Assembly (NCBI GenBank): GCA_949287345.1
Contig: CASEGD010000034.1
Span: forward strand, 1 to 13,424
DNA: 13,424 nt
Reading direction: 5' to 3'
Origin: an uncultured Phascolarctobacterium sp.
Lineage (GTDB): Bacteria; Bacillota; Negativicutes; Acidaminococcales; Acidaminococcaceae
This document shows, piece by piece, positions 1 through 6,777 of the stretch (the stretch's first letter is position 1; every line of letters starts with the position of its first letter). Below the pieces are notes generated by a model. It did no database searches and had not been told where the DNA came from. It saw only the letters and a list, made by a program, of their open reading frames with translations. The position numbers and the translations under genes are program-made.

Positions 1-13
1 TAACGAATTTGTG

Positions 14-55
14 ACACCGGCGGATGTTTATTGCATCTGCCGGTGTTTTTGTTTT
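14..55 (+). terminator. Rho-independent terminator of the upstream gene
   Basis: A 13-bp stem is formed by ACACCGGCGGATG (14-26) and CATCTGCCGGTGT (34-46), with one G-T wobble pair and a 7-nt loop. It is followed by the T-rich run TTTTGTTTT (47-55). The T-run lies only on the right, so it acts on + strand transcription coming from a gene left of the window. The TAA at 1-3 may be that gene's stop codon, but this cannot be confirmed. Confidence 0.85.
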
Positions 56-60
56 ATAAT
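31..60 (+). promoter_or_regulatory. Possible sigma-A promoter inside the terminator
   Basis: A perfect -10 box TATAAT lies at 55-60, directly at the end of the terminator T-run. The best -35 candidate is TTGCAT (31-36) with an 18-bp spacer, which matches the consensus only in TTG. It would drive the prepilin peptidase gene about 55 nt downstream. The -10 is convincing by sequence, but T-rich terminator tails produce such boxes by chance, so the call is weak. Confidence 0.3.
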
Positions 61-115
61 AATGACGCTGCCGCTTTTAACGCGCAGCAATATTTTTGTA
101 TATGGTGATTAACCG

Positions 116-751
116 GTGACAGTTTGGTTGGCTTTTTATTTTACGCTGGGCGCTGTTGTGGGCAGGCTTTTAAAATTATCTGCCTGCCGTTATTGCGGCA
201 CAGTTTACGGCAGAAGTAATTTATTGGCAGAATTTTTAACGGGCACAGCCTTTGCATTATGCTCCCTGCATTTTAAACCTGTTCTGCCGCTTGCGCTGAT
301 GTTTGTGTTAACGTCGTGCTTGATTTTGATAAGCCTGATTGATTATAAAACGCAGATTATACCGGACGGATTGGTTGGCGTTATTGCCGTCAGCGGCGCG
401 CTGTATAATTTGCTGTATGCGCCGCAGGGCATTATGGATATGTTGCTTGGGGGAGCAGTTGGTTTTGCAGTAATGCTGCTGATATTTGTTATTAGCAGCG
501 GCGGCATGGGCGGCGGGGATGTTAAATTAAGCACCGCTGTCGGTTTATGGCTGGGAGTGGAAGGAACGCTATTGTTTTTACTGCTGGCGTTTATTATGGG
601 CGGTGTTATAAGTTTGCTGCTGTTAGCGATTGGCGCAAAAAGCAAAGGTGACGCAATTTCTTTCGGACCGTTTTTGTGTTTTGCGGCGTTTGTGACCGTG
701 CTTTACCAGCCGTTTTTATTAAATTTTTACTGGCAGTTATTTTTGTTTTAG
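116..751 (+). CDS. pilD: Prepilin peptidase (A24 family), short form
   Basis: Inner-membrane aspartic protease that removes the leader of type IV prepilins (PilD/ComC/GspO family). The two catalytic aspartates are visible: D76 in LIDYKTQIIPD and D135 in GGMGGGDVKL. The family motif SFGPFL follows at 182-187, and the protein is strongly hydrophobic with several membrane segments. It has 211 residues against roughly 250-290 for the family. Only the second zinc-type cysteine pair is present (C24, C27 in CRYCG); the usual loop with the first CPxC pair is missing, so cleavage is likely but N-methylation is doubtful. The GTG start is forced because TAA at 110-112 closes the frame just upstream, and no good ribosome binding site is seen. 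The pilMN gene follows after 9 nt, which supports a pilus or competence role. Confidence 0.85.
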   Translation: MTVWLAFYFTLGAVVGRLLKLSACRYCGTVYGRSNLLAEFLTGTAFALCSLHFKPVLPLALMFVLTSCLILISLIDYKTQIIPDGLVGVIAVSGALYNLLYAPQGIMDMLLGGAVGFAVMLLIFVISSGGMGGGDVKLSTAVGLWLGVEGTLLFLLLAFIMGGVISLLLLAIGAKSKGDAISFGPFLCFAAFVTVLYQPFLLNFYWQLFLF

Positions 752-760
752 GGGATGACG

Positions 761-2194
761 ATGGATTATAAAATTTTACTGAATAAACTTTTGCAGAAAC
801 GTTTTAAAAAGCTGCTTGCTGTTGATATCGGAAGCAGCAACATCAAACTTGCCGTTGTGGACGGCGCAAAACGCACGCCTATTGTTACAGCGCTTTATCA
901 GGAAACATTGCCGCCGGAATTGCAGGGCGTAACTTTTGGTTATAATGCTTCTGCTTTGGCAGATTTTATCAACAGCGTTGTTAAACGCGAAAAGATTAAC
1001 GCAGATGCCGTTGTATTTACTGTTGGCGCAGATAATTCTGCCATTCTGACTTTGGAGATGCCAAATATGGCAGACAGTGAATTACAGGAAGCCGCACGAT
1101 GGGAACTGGCACATGAATTGAACAGCGAACCGGAAAGTTTTAATTATGCGGCGGCGTACTTAACGGAAAATAACGACGGTTTGAACAAAGTTACGGCAGC
1201 CGTAATGCCGCAGAGTGCCGCTAAAGCATTTACGGAAATTGCCACACAGCTTGACTTGCCGTTATGCGGCGTATTTTTGCGTTCTGGCGCAGTTGAACAA
1301 ACTTTTAATAAAAGCTATACGGATTTTATATTGTTTGATTGTACCGGCGAAAACGAAGCTGTAATAACGGTGTTTAATAATACTTTACCGATAGTGCAAA
1401 AGCAGTTTAACAGTGAAATTAACGCCGTAAATATAATGGCTGCCATCGCAGAATTGCAGGCAACTTTGCCGGAAACAGAATTTAAACAGCTTGTTATCAA
1501 CGGCAACATCAATGCTGATTTGATGGAAGGCTTGGAAGCATCTGGTTTACCGGTTGTTATCAACGATATAACTCAGAGTATTGGTTTTGTTGAAAATTTA
1601 CCGGCAGAATATTTACAGCAGCTTGATAGTTTTGCGGCTGTTATTGGCACTGCGCTGTGTTATTTAAATGGCAATAAGCTAAATTTGCTGCCGCTAAAGC
1701 AAAATACTTTTACCGTTAACCGCTGGCAGGTGTACCGTGCCGCCGCTGCCTGCTGCATAGCCTGCTTTTTAGCTGCGTGGGCGTGGCAGCTTGTACTGCT
1801 TTACAGCGTGCAAAACGATTTGCAAAAAGTTCAGCAGCAAATTACAGCGATGGGCAAATGGCAGCAACGTTATGAAGATGCCGCTGCATTTAATGACAAA
1901 ATCAATCACCGCTTAAAGCTGGCGGAAAATCTGCGCAAGCAAAATACTGACTGGCAGCAAGTTTTGTCAGACGTAGCGGAAAGTACGCCAACAGGCTGCT
2001 GGCTGGAAAAGATAGAGCAGGGCAGCGAAAACAGTAAAATTATCATCAGCGGCTACGCGCCGGATATGCCTAAAGCCGTTGAGTTTGCCGAAGCATTGGA
2101 TAAGCAAGCCAAAACGGAGCTTACAGAGCTTAAAACCACGCAACTTGACGGTAAGAATTACGCCGCTTTTAATTTGTTGTTAGAGAGGAAGTAA
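761..2194 (+). CDS. pilM: PilM-PilN fusion, type IV pilus inner-membrane platform protein
   Basis: One 477-residue protein joins two normally separate pilus assembly proteins. Residues about 15-305 are the actin-like ATPase PilM, with the phosphate-1 motif VDIGSSNIK at 21-29. The PilN signature LNLLPLK follows at 307-313, then a membrane helix (about 325-348), a predicted coiled coil (about 349-395) and the PilN periplasmic domain, with WQQVLSDVAESTP near 398-410. In separate-gene systems the PilN INLLP motif binds a cleft on cytoplasmic PilM; here it is covalently attached. Start: GGGG at 751-754 abuts an ATG at 755 but sits 6 nt before the ATG at 761, so 761 is preferred. pilO follows with a 3-nt gap. 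The PilM and PilN assignments are firm, and there is no sign of a lost stop codon between them. Confidence 0.85.
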   Translation: MDYKILLNKLLQKRFKKLLAVDIGSSNIKLAVVDGAKRTPIVTALYQETLPPELQGVTFGYNASALADFINSVVKREKINADAVVFTVGADNSAILTLEMPNMADSELQEAARWELAHELNSEPESFNYAAAYLTENNDGLNKVTAAVMPQSAAKAFTEIATQLDLPLCGVFLRSGAVEQTFNKSYTDFILFDCTGENEAVITVFNNTLPIVQKQFNSEINAVNIMAAIAELQATLPETEFKQLVINGNINADLMEGLEASGLPVVINDITQSIGFVENLPAEYLQQLDSFAAVIGTALCYLNGNKLNLLPLKQNTFTVNRWQVYRAAAACCIACFLAAWAWQLVLLYSVQNDLQKVQQQITAMGKWQQRYEDAAAFNDKINHRLKLAENLRKQNTDWQQVLSDVAESTPTGCWLEKIEQGSENSKIIISGYAPDMPKAVEFAEALDKQAKTELTELKTTQLDGKNYAAFNLLLERK

Positions 2195-2197
2195 TTG

Positions 2198-2764
2198 ATG
2201 CAGGAACTTTATTTGCAACTGCAAAATTTAAAACGTACCGATAAATACAGCCTGCTTTTAATCGCCGCGGTAGCGGTGTGTTTGGCAATAAAATTTTTAG
2301 CCATCGACCCGCTGCAAAACAGGGTGCAGCTTACACAAAATTTACTGGCAGAAGAACAGCAGCGGCTTGAAAATTACCGCAGTTTTGCGGAAGAATACCG
2401 CGATTATGAAGCATTTACGGCTGAACAGGCGCAGGCTGCGGAAGCTGCTTATAAACTTTTGCCGGAAGAAATAACGGCGGCAGAACTTATTTGCGAATAT
2501 ACGGAGCTGGCAGCTAAATATAATCTGCATATCCAGAGCATTAAACCTGTGCTGCCGCAAAAACAAACCAAAAAAGCTTACGAAGCAGTGACCTTAAAAA
2601 TAATTTTAAGCGGCAATTTTTATAAAACGGCTGCATTTTTGGATGAATTGCAAAACGGGGGACGGCTTGTAACCATCAGCAACGCCGTTATGGAGCGCAA
2701 TACGGAGGGCTTGCCCGGCGGTGTAACGCTTACCACAGATTTGACGGCTTATGCGTTAAAATAA
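2198..2764 (+). CDS. pilO: PilO-like type IV pilus assembly protein
   Basis: A 188-residue bitopic inner-membrane protein with the architecture of PilO/GspM. It has a short cytoplasmic N-terminus and one membrane helix (about 18-36, YSLLLIAAVAVCLAIKFLA). A charged predicted coiled coil follows (about 38-85), then a periplasmic alpha/beta domain (about 90-188) containing the FLDELQNGGRLVTI element typical of PilO. PilO dimerises with PilN and links the PilM/PilN platform to the periplasm, so its place directly after the pilM-pilN fusion supports the call. The ATG at 2198 is preferred over the in-frame TTG at 2195 because AGAGGA (2183-2188) is then about 9 nt upstream. PilP and PilQ are not in the window. 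Identification rests on architecture and context, since this family is poorly conserved. Confidence 0.75.
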   Translation: MQELYLQLQNLKRTDKYSLLLIAAVAVCLAIKFLAIDPLQNRVQLTQNLLAEEQQRLENYRSFAEEYRDYEAFTAEQAQAAEAAYKLLPEEITAAELICEYTELAAKYNLHIQSIKPVLPQKQTKKAYEAVTLKIILSGNFYKTAAFLDELQNGGRLVTISNAVMERNTEGLPGGVTLTTDLTAYALK

Positions 2765-2783
2765 CGCAAAGTAATTGAACTGC

Positions 2784-2813
2784 TTGCTATAAGCCCGCTT
2801 TAAGTTGTATAAT
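2784..2813 (+). promoter_or_regulatory. Probable sigma-A promoter of larB-larC-rnhC
   Basis: TTGCTA (2784-2789, 4 of 6 consensus bases) is followed by an 18-bp spacer and a perfect TATAAT (2808-2813). It lies in the 98-nt gap between pilO and larB, about 50 nt upstream of the larB start. No clear terminator hairpin precedes it, so pilus transcripts may also read through. No operator repeat was recognised. Confidence 0.6.
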
Positions 2814-2862
2814 TATATAGTTGGAAGAACTTATTTTTGAGAGTTAAAAAGGATTTTGAACT

Positions 2863-3618
2863 ATGGAATATAAAAAGCAGGTACAAGAATTACTGAACGA
2901 TTTTAAAGCGGGCAAAATTGACGACGCTGCATTTTTGGAAAAGCTGCGCAGCAGTGAATACAGCGATTTGGGCTTTGCCATGATTGACCATGAGCGCAGC
3001 CTGCGTCAGGGCTTTGCCGAAGTTGTCTACTGCGAAGGCAAGACGGCGGAACAAACGGCAGCAATTATGTCGCGTCTGGCAGAAGTGCATGACAATATCA
3101 TCGGCACGCGCGCCGGTGAAGAAAAATTTGCCGCCGTTAAAGCGGTTGTGCCGGATGCCGAATATTACAAGGACGCCGGTTTTATTAAAATTGAACGCCG
3201 CCCGTTGACGAAGGATGAAAAGCGTTATATCGCCGTTGTGACGGCAGGCACCAGCGATTTGCCGGTGTCGGAAGAAGCCGCGCTGACCGCCGAAATTATG
3301 GGCAACACCGTTAAGCGCGTGTATGATGTCGGTGTGGCAGGCATTCACCGCCTGTTCAGCAAAATTGATATTATCCGCGAGGCGAATGTAGTTATTGTTG
3401 TTGCCGGTATGGAAGGCGCGCTGGCAAGCGTTGTCGGTGGGCTGGTGGATAAACCTGTTATTGCCGTGCCGACGAGTGTTGGCTATGGCGCAAATTTTAA
3501 GGGTTTATCGGCACTTTTGGGTATGCTGAACAGCTGTTCGGCAGGCGTGGCCGTTGTCAATATTGATAACGGTTTCGGCGCAGGGCGCATGGCAAGCATT
3601 ATCAATCATATGAGGTGA
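2863..3618 (+). CDS. larB: LarB, nickel-pincer cofactor biosynthesis carboxylase/hydrolase
   Basis: LarB carboxylates the pyridinium ring of nicotinic acid adenine dinucleotide and hydrolyses it to the dicarboxylated mononucleotide. This is the first step to the nickel-pincer nucleotide cofactor of lactate racemase and related LarA enzymes. The 251-residue length is normal. The PurE-like C-terminal half carries the family motifs: VTAGTSDLPVSEEA (126-139), YDVGVAGIHRL (154-164), AGMEGALASVVGG (181-193), PTSVGYGA (203-210) and MLNSCSAGV (221-229). E184 and C225 line up, with a constant offset of 4, with the active-site Glu180 and Cys221 I recall for the Lactobacillus plantarum enzyme. AAAGGA at 2848-2853 is 9 nt before the ATG. 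larC starts 4 nt after the stop, indicating co-translation. larA and larE are not in the window. Confidence 0.95.
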   Translation: MEYKKQVQELLNDFKAGKIDDAAFLEKLRSSEYSDLGFAMIDHERSLRQGFAEVVYCEGKTAEQTAAIMSRLAEVHDNIIGTRAGEEKFAAVKAVVPDAEYYKDAGFIKIERRPLTKDEKRYIAVVTAGTSDLPVSEEAALTAEIMGNTVKRVYDVGVAGIHRLFSKIDIIREANVVIVVAGMEGALASVVGGLVDKPVIAVPTSVGYGANFKGLSALLGMLNSCSAGVAVVNIDNGFGAGRMASIINHMR

Positions 3619-3622
3619 GAAG

Positions 3623-5011
3623 ATGAAAAAAGCACTTTACATAGAAGCGTTTTCCGGCATCAGCGGCAATATGCTGCTGGGCGCACTCATGGATTTGGGC
3701 GCTGACGTAGATTTTATCGCAGCCGAGCTGCAAAAAATGAATTTGGGCGAATACGAACTGATTAACACGCGTGCCGATAAATGCGGCATTAACGCTGCGT
3801 ATTTTAACGTAAAAGTGCCGGGCGTAGTGGAAGCGGCAGAGCTTGAGGAGCACGGACACTGCCATGGCGAACATGACGGGCACCACTGCCATCATCACGA
3901 GGGAGAGGAACATCATCACCACCATGATGAAGCAGAGCACCATTGCTGTCACCACCATGAGCATGAAGAAGGGCATGAACACCACTGCTGCCATGCGCAT
4001 GACGGCGCGGAAGCGGTAATGCACCACCATCACCACCATGAACACAGAGGATTCAGCGAAATTAAAACAATCATCGAAAATTCAGCTTTGAGTGATAGCA
4101 TTAAAGAAAAAGCTGTCGGCGTGTTCCGTATGTTGGGGCTTGCCGAAGCCAAAGTACACGGCAAAACACTGGAAGAAGTGCATTTCCACGAAGTCGGTGC
4201 GATTGACACGATTATCGACATCGTTGGCAGTTGCCTTGCGCTGGAATACCTTGGCATTGAAGAAATTTACGTATCCGAAATTAAAACAGGCTACGGCTTT
4301 GTGCAGTGCGCGCACGGTTTAATGCCGGTGCCTGCGCCCGCAACGGCAGAGCTTTTGTCGCACGGGCTGCGTTATGCGCAGGGTAACATAGCGCGCGAAC
4401 TTACCACGCCGACCGGCGCTGCTTTAATGGCGGCGCTTGCCAAAACTTCCGTTGATATGCCGCATGGCTTTACTGCGGAAAAAGTAGGCTACGGCGCTGG
4501 GACACGCAACCTTGAAATACCAAACGTGCTGCGTGTAACGCTTGGCAGCATTGAAGATAGACACGCAAGCGGGCTGACGGTTGCGGAATGCAATATTGAC
4601 GATATGAGCGGCGAAGTTTGGCCTTATGTGCAGGAAAAACTGATGGCTGCTGGTGCACTTGACGCATGGATTACGCCGATAATCATGAAAAAAGGCCGAC
4701 CGGCGCAGATGCTTTCCGTACTGATGAAACCGGAAGCTTTGCCGGTGCTGGAAAAAATCATTTTAACCGAAACCACAACTTTGGGCATCCGTTATTACGA
4801 CGTAGCGCGCCATTGCAGCGACAGAAGCTTTATTGAAGTTGCTCTGCCGCAGGGCATGGTAAAAGTTAAATACGCGCAGGACGGCGGCAGGATTTTGAAC
4901 ATTGCGCCGGAATTTGAAGACTGCCGCAAACTGGCGGAAGCAAGCGGCGTACCGCTGAAAAAAATTATGCAGCTGGCAGCAGCCGCAGCGGAGGCACAGC
5001 TTGAGCACTGA
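3623..5011 (+). CDS. larC: LarC, nickel insertase for the nickel-pincer cofactor
   Basis: LarC is a CTP-dependent cyclometallase that inserts nickel into the bis-thiocarboxylated pyridinium mononucleotide, the last step of cofactor synthesis. This 462-residue protein begins with the family signature EAFSGISGNMLLGAL (8-22). Further motifs are VHFHEVGAIDTIIDIVG (186-202), ELTTPTGAALMAAL (259-272) and NIDDMSGE (324-331). Residues 77-141 are extremely His/Cys-rich (32 His, 6 Cys), presumably a nickel-binding or storage segment. In L. plantarum larC is split into two reading frames joined by ribosomal frameshifting; here the whole protein is in one frame. AGGTGA (3613-3618), overlapping the larB stop, supplies the ribosome binding site. 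The 3' end overlaps the rnhC start by 11 nt. Confidence 0.95.
   Translation: MKKALYIEAFSGISGNMLLGALMDLGADVDFIAAELQKMNLGEYELINTRADKCGINAAYFNVKVPGVVEAAELEEHGHCHGEHDGHHCHHHEGEEHHHHHDEAEHHCCHHHEHEEGHEHHCCHAHDGAEAVMHHHHHHEHRGFSEIKTIIENSALSDSIKEKAVGVFRMLGLAEAKVHGKTLEEVHFHEVGAIDTIIDIVGSCLALEYLGIEEIYVSEIKTGYGFVQCAHGLMPVPAPATAELLSHGLRYAQGNIARELTTPTGAALMAALAKTSVDMPHGFTAEKVGYGAGTRNLEIPNVLRVTLGSIEDRHASGLTVAECNIDDMSGEVWPYVQEKLMAAGALDAWITPIIMKKGRPAQMLSVLMKPEALPVLEKIILTETTTLGIRYYDVARHCSDRSFIEVALPQGMVKVKYAQDGGRILNIAPEFEDCRKLAEASGVPLKKIMQLAAAAAEAQLEH
3851..4045 (+). other. Low-complexity His/Cys-rich coding segment of larC
   Basis: This stretch encodes LarC residues 77-141. By count it holds 32 histidines and 6 cysteines among Glu, Asp and Gly, including runs of five and six His (97-101 and 134-139) and two CC pairs (108-109, 122-123). 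At the DNA level it is a loose CAC/CAT repeat that could expand or contract by slippage. It is most likely a disordered metal-binding insert between the N-terminal and central parts of LarC. Confidence 0.9.
4990..4994 (+). promoter_or_regulatory. Ribosome binding site of rnhC, inside larC
   Basis: GGAGG lies 6 nt before a TTG at 5001 and within the last codons of larC. It decides the unusual TTG start of rnhC and implies that ribosomes finishing larC can re-initiate there. Confidence 0.8.
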
Positions 5012-5918
5012 TTTTAAAGCCTACATTGCAGGGCTGGTACAAAATTTTGCAAATAACGGCATTTCTGCCGAAGAAAAAGATTTGCAGTACGGCAGGCAGC
5101 TGGTGCTTACAAGCGGCAGCGATAAAACAACGCTTTCCGTTTACAACGGCAAAAAGGGCATTAAGCTGGTTTGGAGCGGCAAAAACACCAACTTTACCGA
5201 CAAATGCAAAAGCGTTTTAATGCAGGATGAAGCCGCCGGTGCAGATTACCGCCTGTTAAAGGATTTTCCTGATTTCCGCGGCGTATGGGCGGGCAGCGAT
5301 GAATCCGGCAAGGGCGATTTTATCGGGCCGCTGGTTGTTGCTGCTGTTATCTGCGATGAAAAAAGTGCTGCGCAGCTGTTCAACATTGGCGTTAAGGACT
5401 GCAAAACCGTCAGCGATAAGGATGTATTAAAGCTGCGCACTGAAATAGAAAAAACTGCACTTGCCACTTCCGTTCTGGCGTTGACGCCGAAAATGTATAA
5501 CTACCGTTACAGCCAGATAAAAGCAGCGGGGCAGAACTTAAACCATCTGCTCAGCAGCGGGCATGCGGCGGCTTTATGTGCCGCGCTGGCAAAATGCCCA
5601 CAGTGCAATTACGCGCTTGTTGACCGTTTCGCCGTCAATAACAATATCCGCGTCATGGTTAATACCAAATTCCCGCAGGTCAACGTAGTGCAAATGCCAA
5701 GGGCAGAGGCCGATATCGCCGTTGCGGCTGCGTCCGTACTGGCGCGCGCAGAATTTTTACGCATAATGGCTGAACTTGAAGCGCAGGCGGGGATACCGCT
5801 GCCGAAGGGCGGAGGGCCTGCTGCAACAGACTGCGCCCGTATGCTGGCACAAAAGCTTGGCAAAGATGCGCTAAATAATTTTGTAAAGCTGCATTTTGCC
5901 AACTACAAACGCATTTAA
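5001..5918 (+). CDS. rnhC: Ribonuclease HIII
   Basis: Cytoplasmic endonuclease that cuts the RNA strand of RNA-DNA hybrids; RNase HIII is characteristic of Firmicutes. The 305 residues fall into a TBP-like substrate-binding domain (about 1-85, the DUF3378 type that separates HIII from HII) and a catalytic domain opening with AGSDESGKGDFIGPLV (97-112). Likely metal-binding residues are D100 and E101, D208 in ALVDRF and D238 in AEADIAVAAASVLAR. The TTG start is supported by the GGAGG at 4990-4994. It overlaps larC by 11 nt, so it probably shares the lar transcript, although no functional link to nickel cofactor synthesis is known. Confidence 0.93.
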   Translation: MSTDFKAYIAGLVQNFANNGISAEEKDLQYGRQLVLTSGSDKTTLSVYNGKKGIKLVWSGKNTNFTDKCKSVLMQDEAAGADYRLLKDFPDFRGVWAGSDESGKGDFIGPLVVAAVICDEKSAAQLFNIGVKDCKTVSDKDVLKLRTEIEKTALATSVLALTPKMYNYRYSQIKAAGQNLNHLLSSGHAAALCAALAKCPQCNYALVDRFAVNNNIRVMVNTKFPQVNVVQMPRAEADIAVAAASVLARAEFLRIMAELEAQAGIPLPKGGGPAATDCARMLAQKLGKDALNNFVKLHFANYKRI

Positions 5919-5929
5919 CCGGAGAAACC

Positions 5930-6775
5930 ATGAAACAACTGATAATCAATGCCGATGATTTCGGCCTGCATCCACTGATAAATAAAGGAATTATTAAGGG
6001 TCACAGCGAAGGTATCATTACCAGCACTTCGCTGATGCCCAGCGCGCCGTATTTTGATGAAGCCGTGCAGCTTGCGAAGGCAAACCCGTCTTTGGGCGTG
6101 GGTATTCATCTCACTTTGGTAGGCGGTGTTAAACCTGCCTGCACAAGCGGCGTAAATTCTTTATTAACTGCGGGCGGAGTTTTTGCAGAAGATTATACAG
6201 TTTTTGCAAAAAAATGGTATACTGGTAGTATAAAGAAAAATGAACTGGTAAAAGAACTGGAAACGCAGATTGAAAAAGTGCTGGCTGCCGGCATTAAACC
6301 GACACACATCGACAGCCATCAGCACATGCACGTCCTGCCCGGCATCGCCGGTATAGTTGTGCGCCTGTGCGAAAAATACGATATCAAAAAAATCCGCATG
6401 CCGGGCGAAAATATTTTCTGGTCCGGCGGTTTTGCAGCAGGCATTGGCAGAAAAATCGGCCGTGACGGCCTTAGCTTTTGTGCAATGCTGGCAAAAAGCA
6501 AAGCCAAAAGCGCGGGGCTTGTTTACCCGCAGCACTTTTTTGGCATGCTGGCGGGCGGCAATTTAAATGCGGAACTTGTTAAAGACATTTTGCTGAACCT
6601 GCCGGAGGGCACAAGCGAGATTATGACCCACCCTGGGCTTGACAGCGCAGAGCTGACAAAGCATTTTACCTGGGGTTACCACTGGCAGGACGAGCTTGGC
6701 GCGTTTCTGTCGGCAGAAAATAAAGAGATAGTCAGGGAGCACGGAATAAAATTAATTAATTTTGGCGGGCTTTAA
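5930..6775 (+). CDS. YdjC/ChbG/HpnK-family deacetylase, possibly NaxD-like
   Basis: Metal-dependent deacetylase of N-acetyl sugars. The 281-residue length is normal for the family. Metal and catalytic motifs are intact: NADDFG (7-12, with D9 and D10), GIHLTL (58-63), HIDSHQHMHVLPG (126-138) and MTHPG (232-236). Family members include ChbG (chitooligosaccharide deacetylase), HpnK (hopanoid-associated) and Francisella NaxD, which deacetylates undecaprenyl-phosphate-GalNAc for lipid A modification. No signal peptide is visible, so it acts in the cytoplasm or on its membrane face. With a flippase-like protein, an epimerase and an ArnT-like transferase downstream, a NaxD-like role is favoured by inference; the sequence alone does not fix the substrate. 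GGAGA (5921-5925) lies just before the ATG, 11 nt after rnhC. Confidence 0.85.
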   Translation: MKQLIINADDFGLHPLINKGIIKGHSEGIITSTSLMPSAPYFDEAVQLAKANPSLGVGIHLTLVGGVKPACTSGVNSLLTAGGVFAEDYTVFAKKWYTGSIKKNELVKELETQIEKVLAAGIKPTHIDSHQHMHVLPGIAGIVVRLCEKYDIKKIRMPGENIFWSGGFAAGIGRKIGRDGLSFCAMLAKSKAKSAGLVYPQHFFGMLAGGNLNAELVKDILLNLPEGTSEIMTHPGLDSAELTKHFTWGYHWQDELGAFLSAENKEIVREHGIKLINFGGL

Positions 6776-6777
6776 TT

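Noticed and set aside
3602..4045. Antisense reading frame of 147 codons rich in Met and Val opposite larC.
   Set aside because: Its composition is the mirror of the CAC/CAT His repeats of larC (GTG/ATG). It has no family motifs and the + strand gene is certain.
3623..5011. Programmed ribosomal frameshift in larC as in Lactobacillus plantarum.
   Set aside because: All LarC motifs from the N-terminus to the C-terminus are in one open frame, so no shift is needed.
6215..6223. Extended -10 promoter-like TGGTATACT inside the YdjC-like gene.
   Set aside because: It lies within an AT-rich coding stretch, has no -35 box at proper spacing and no nearby gene start that needs it.
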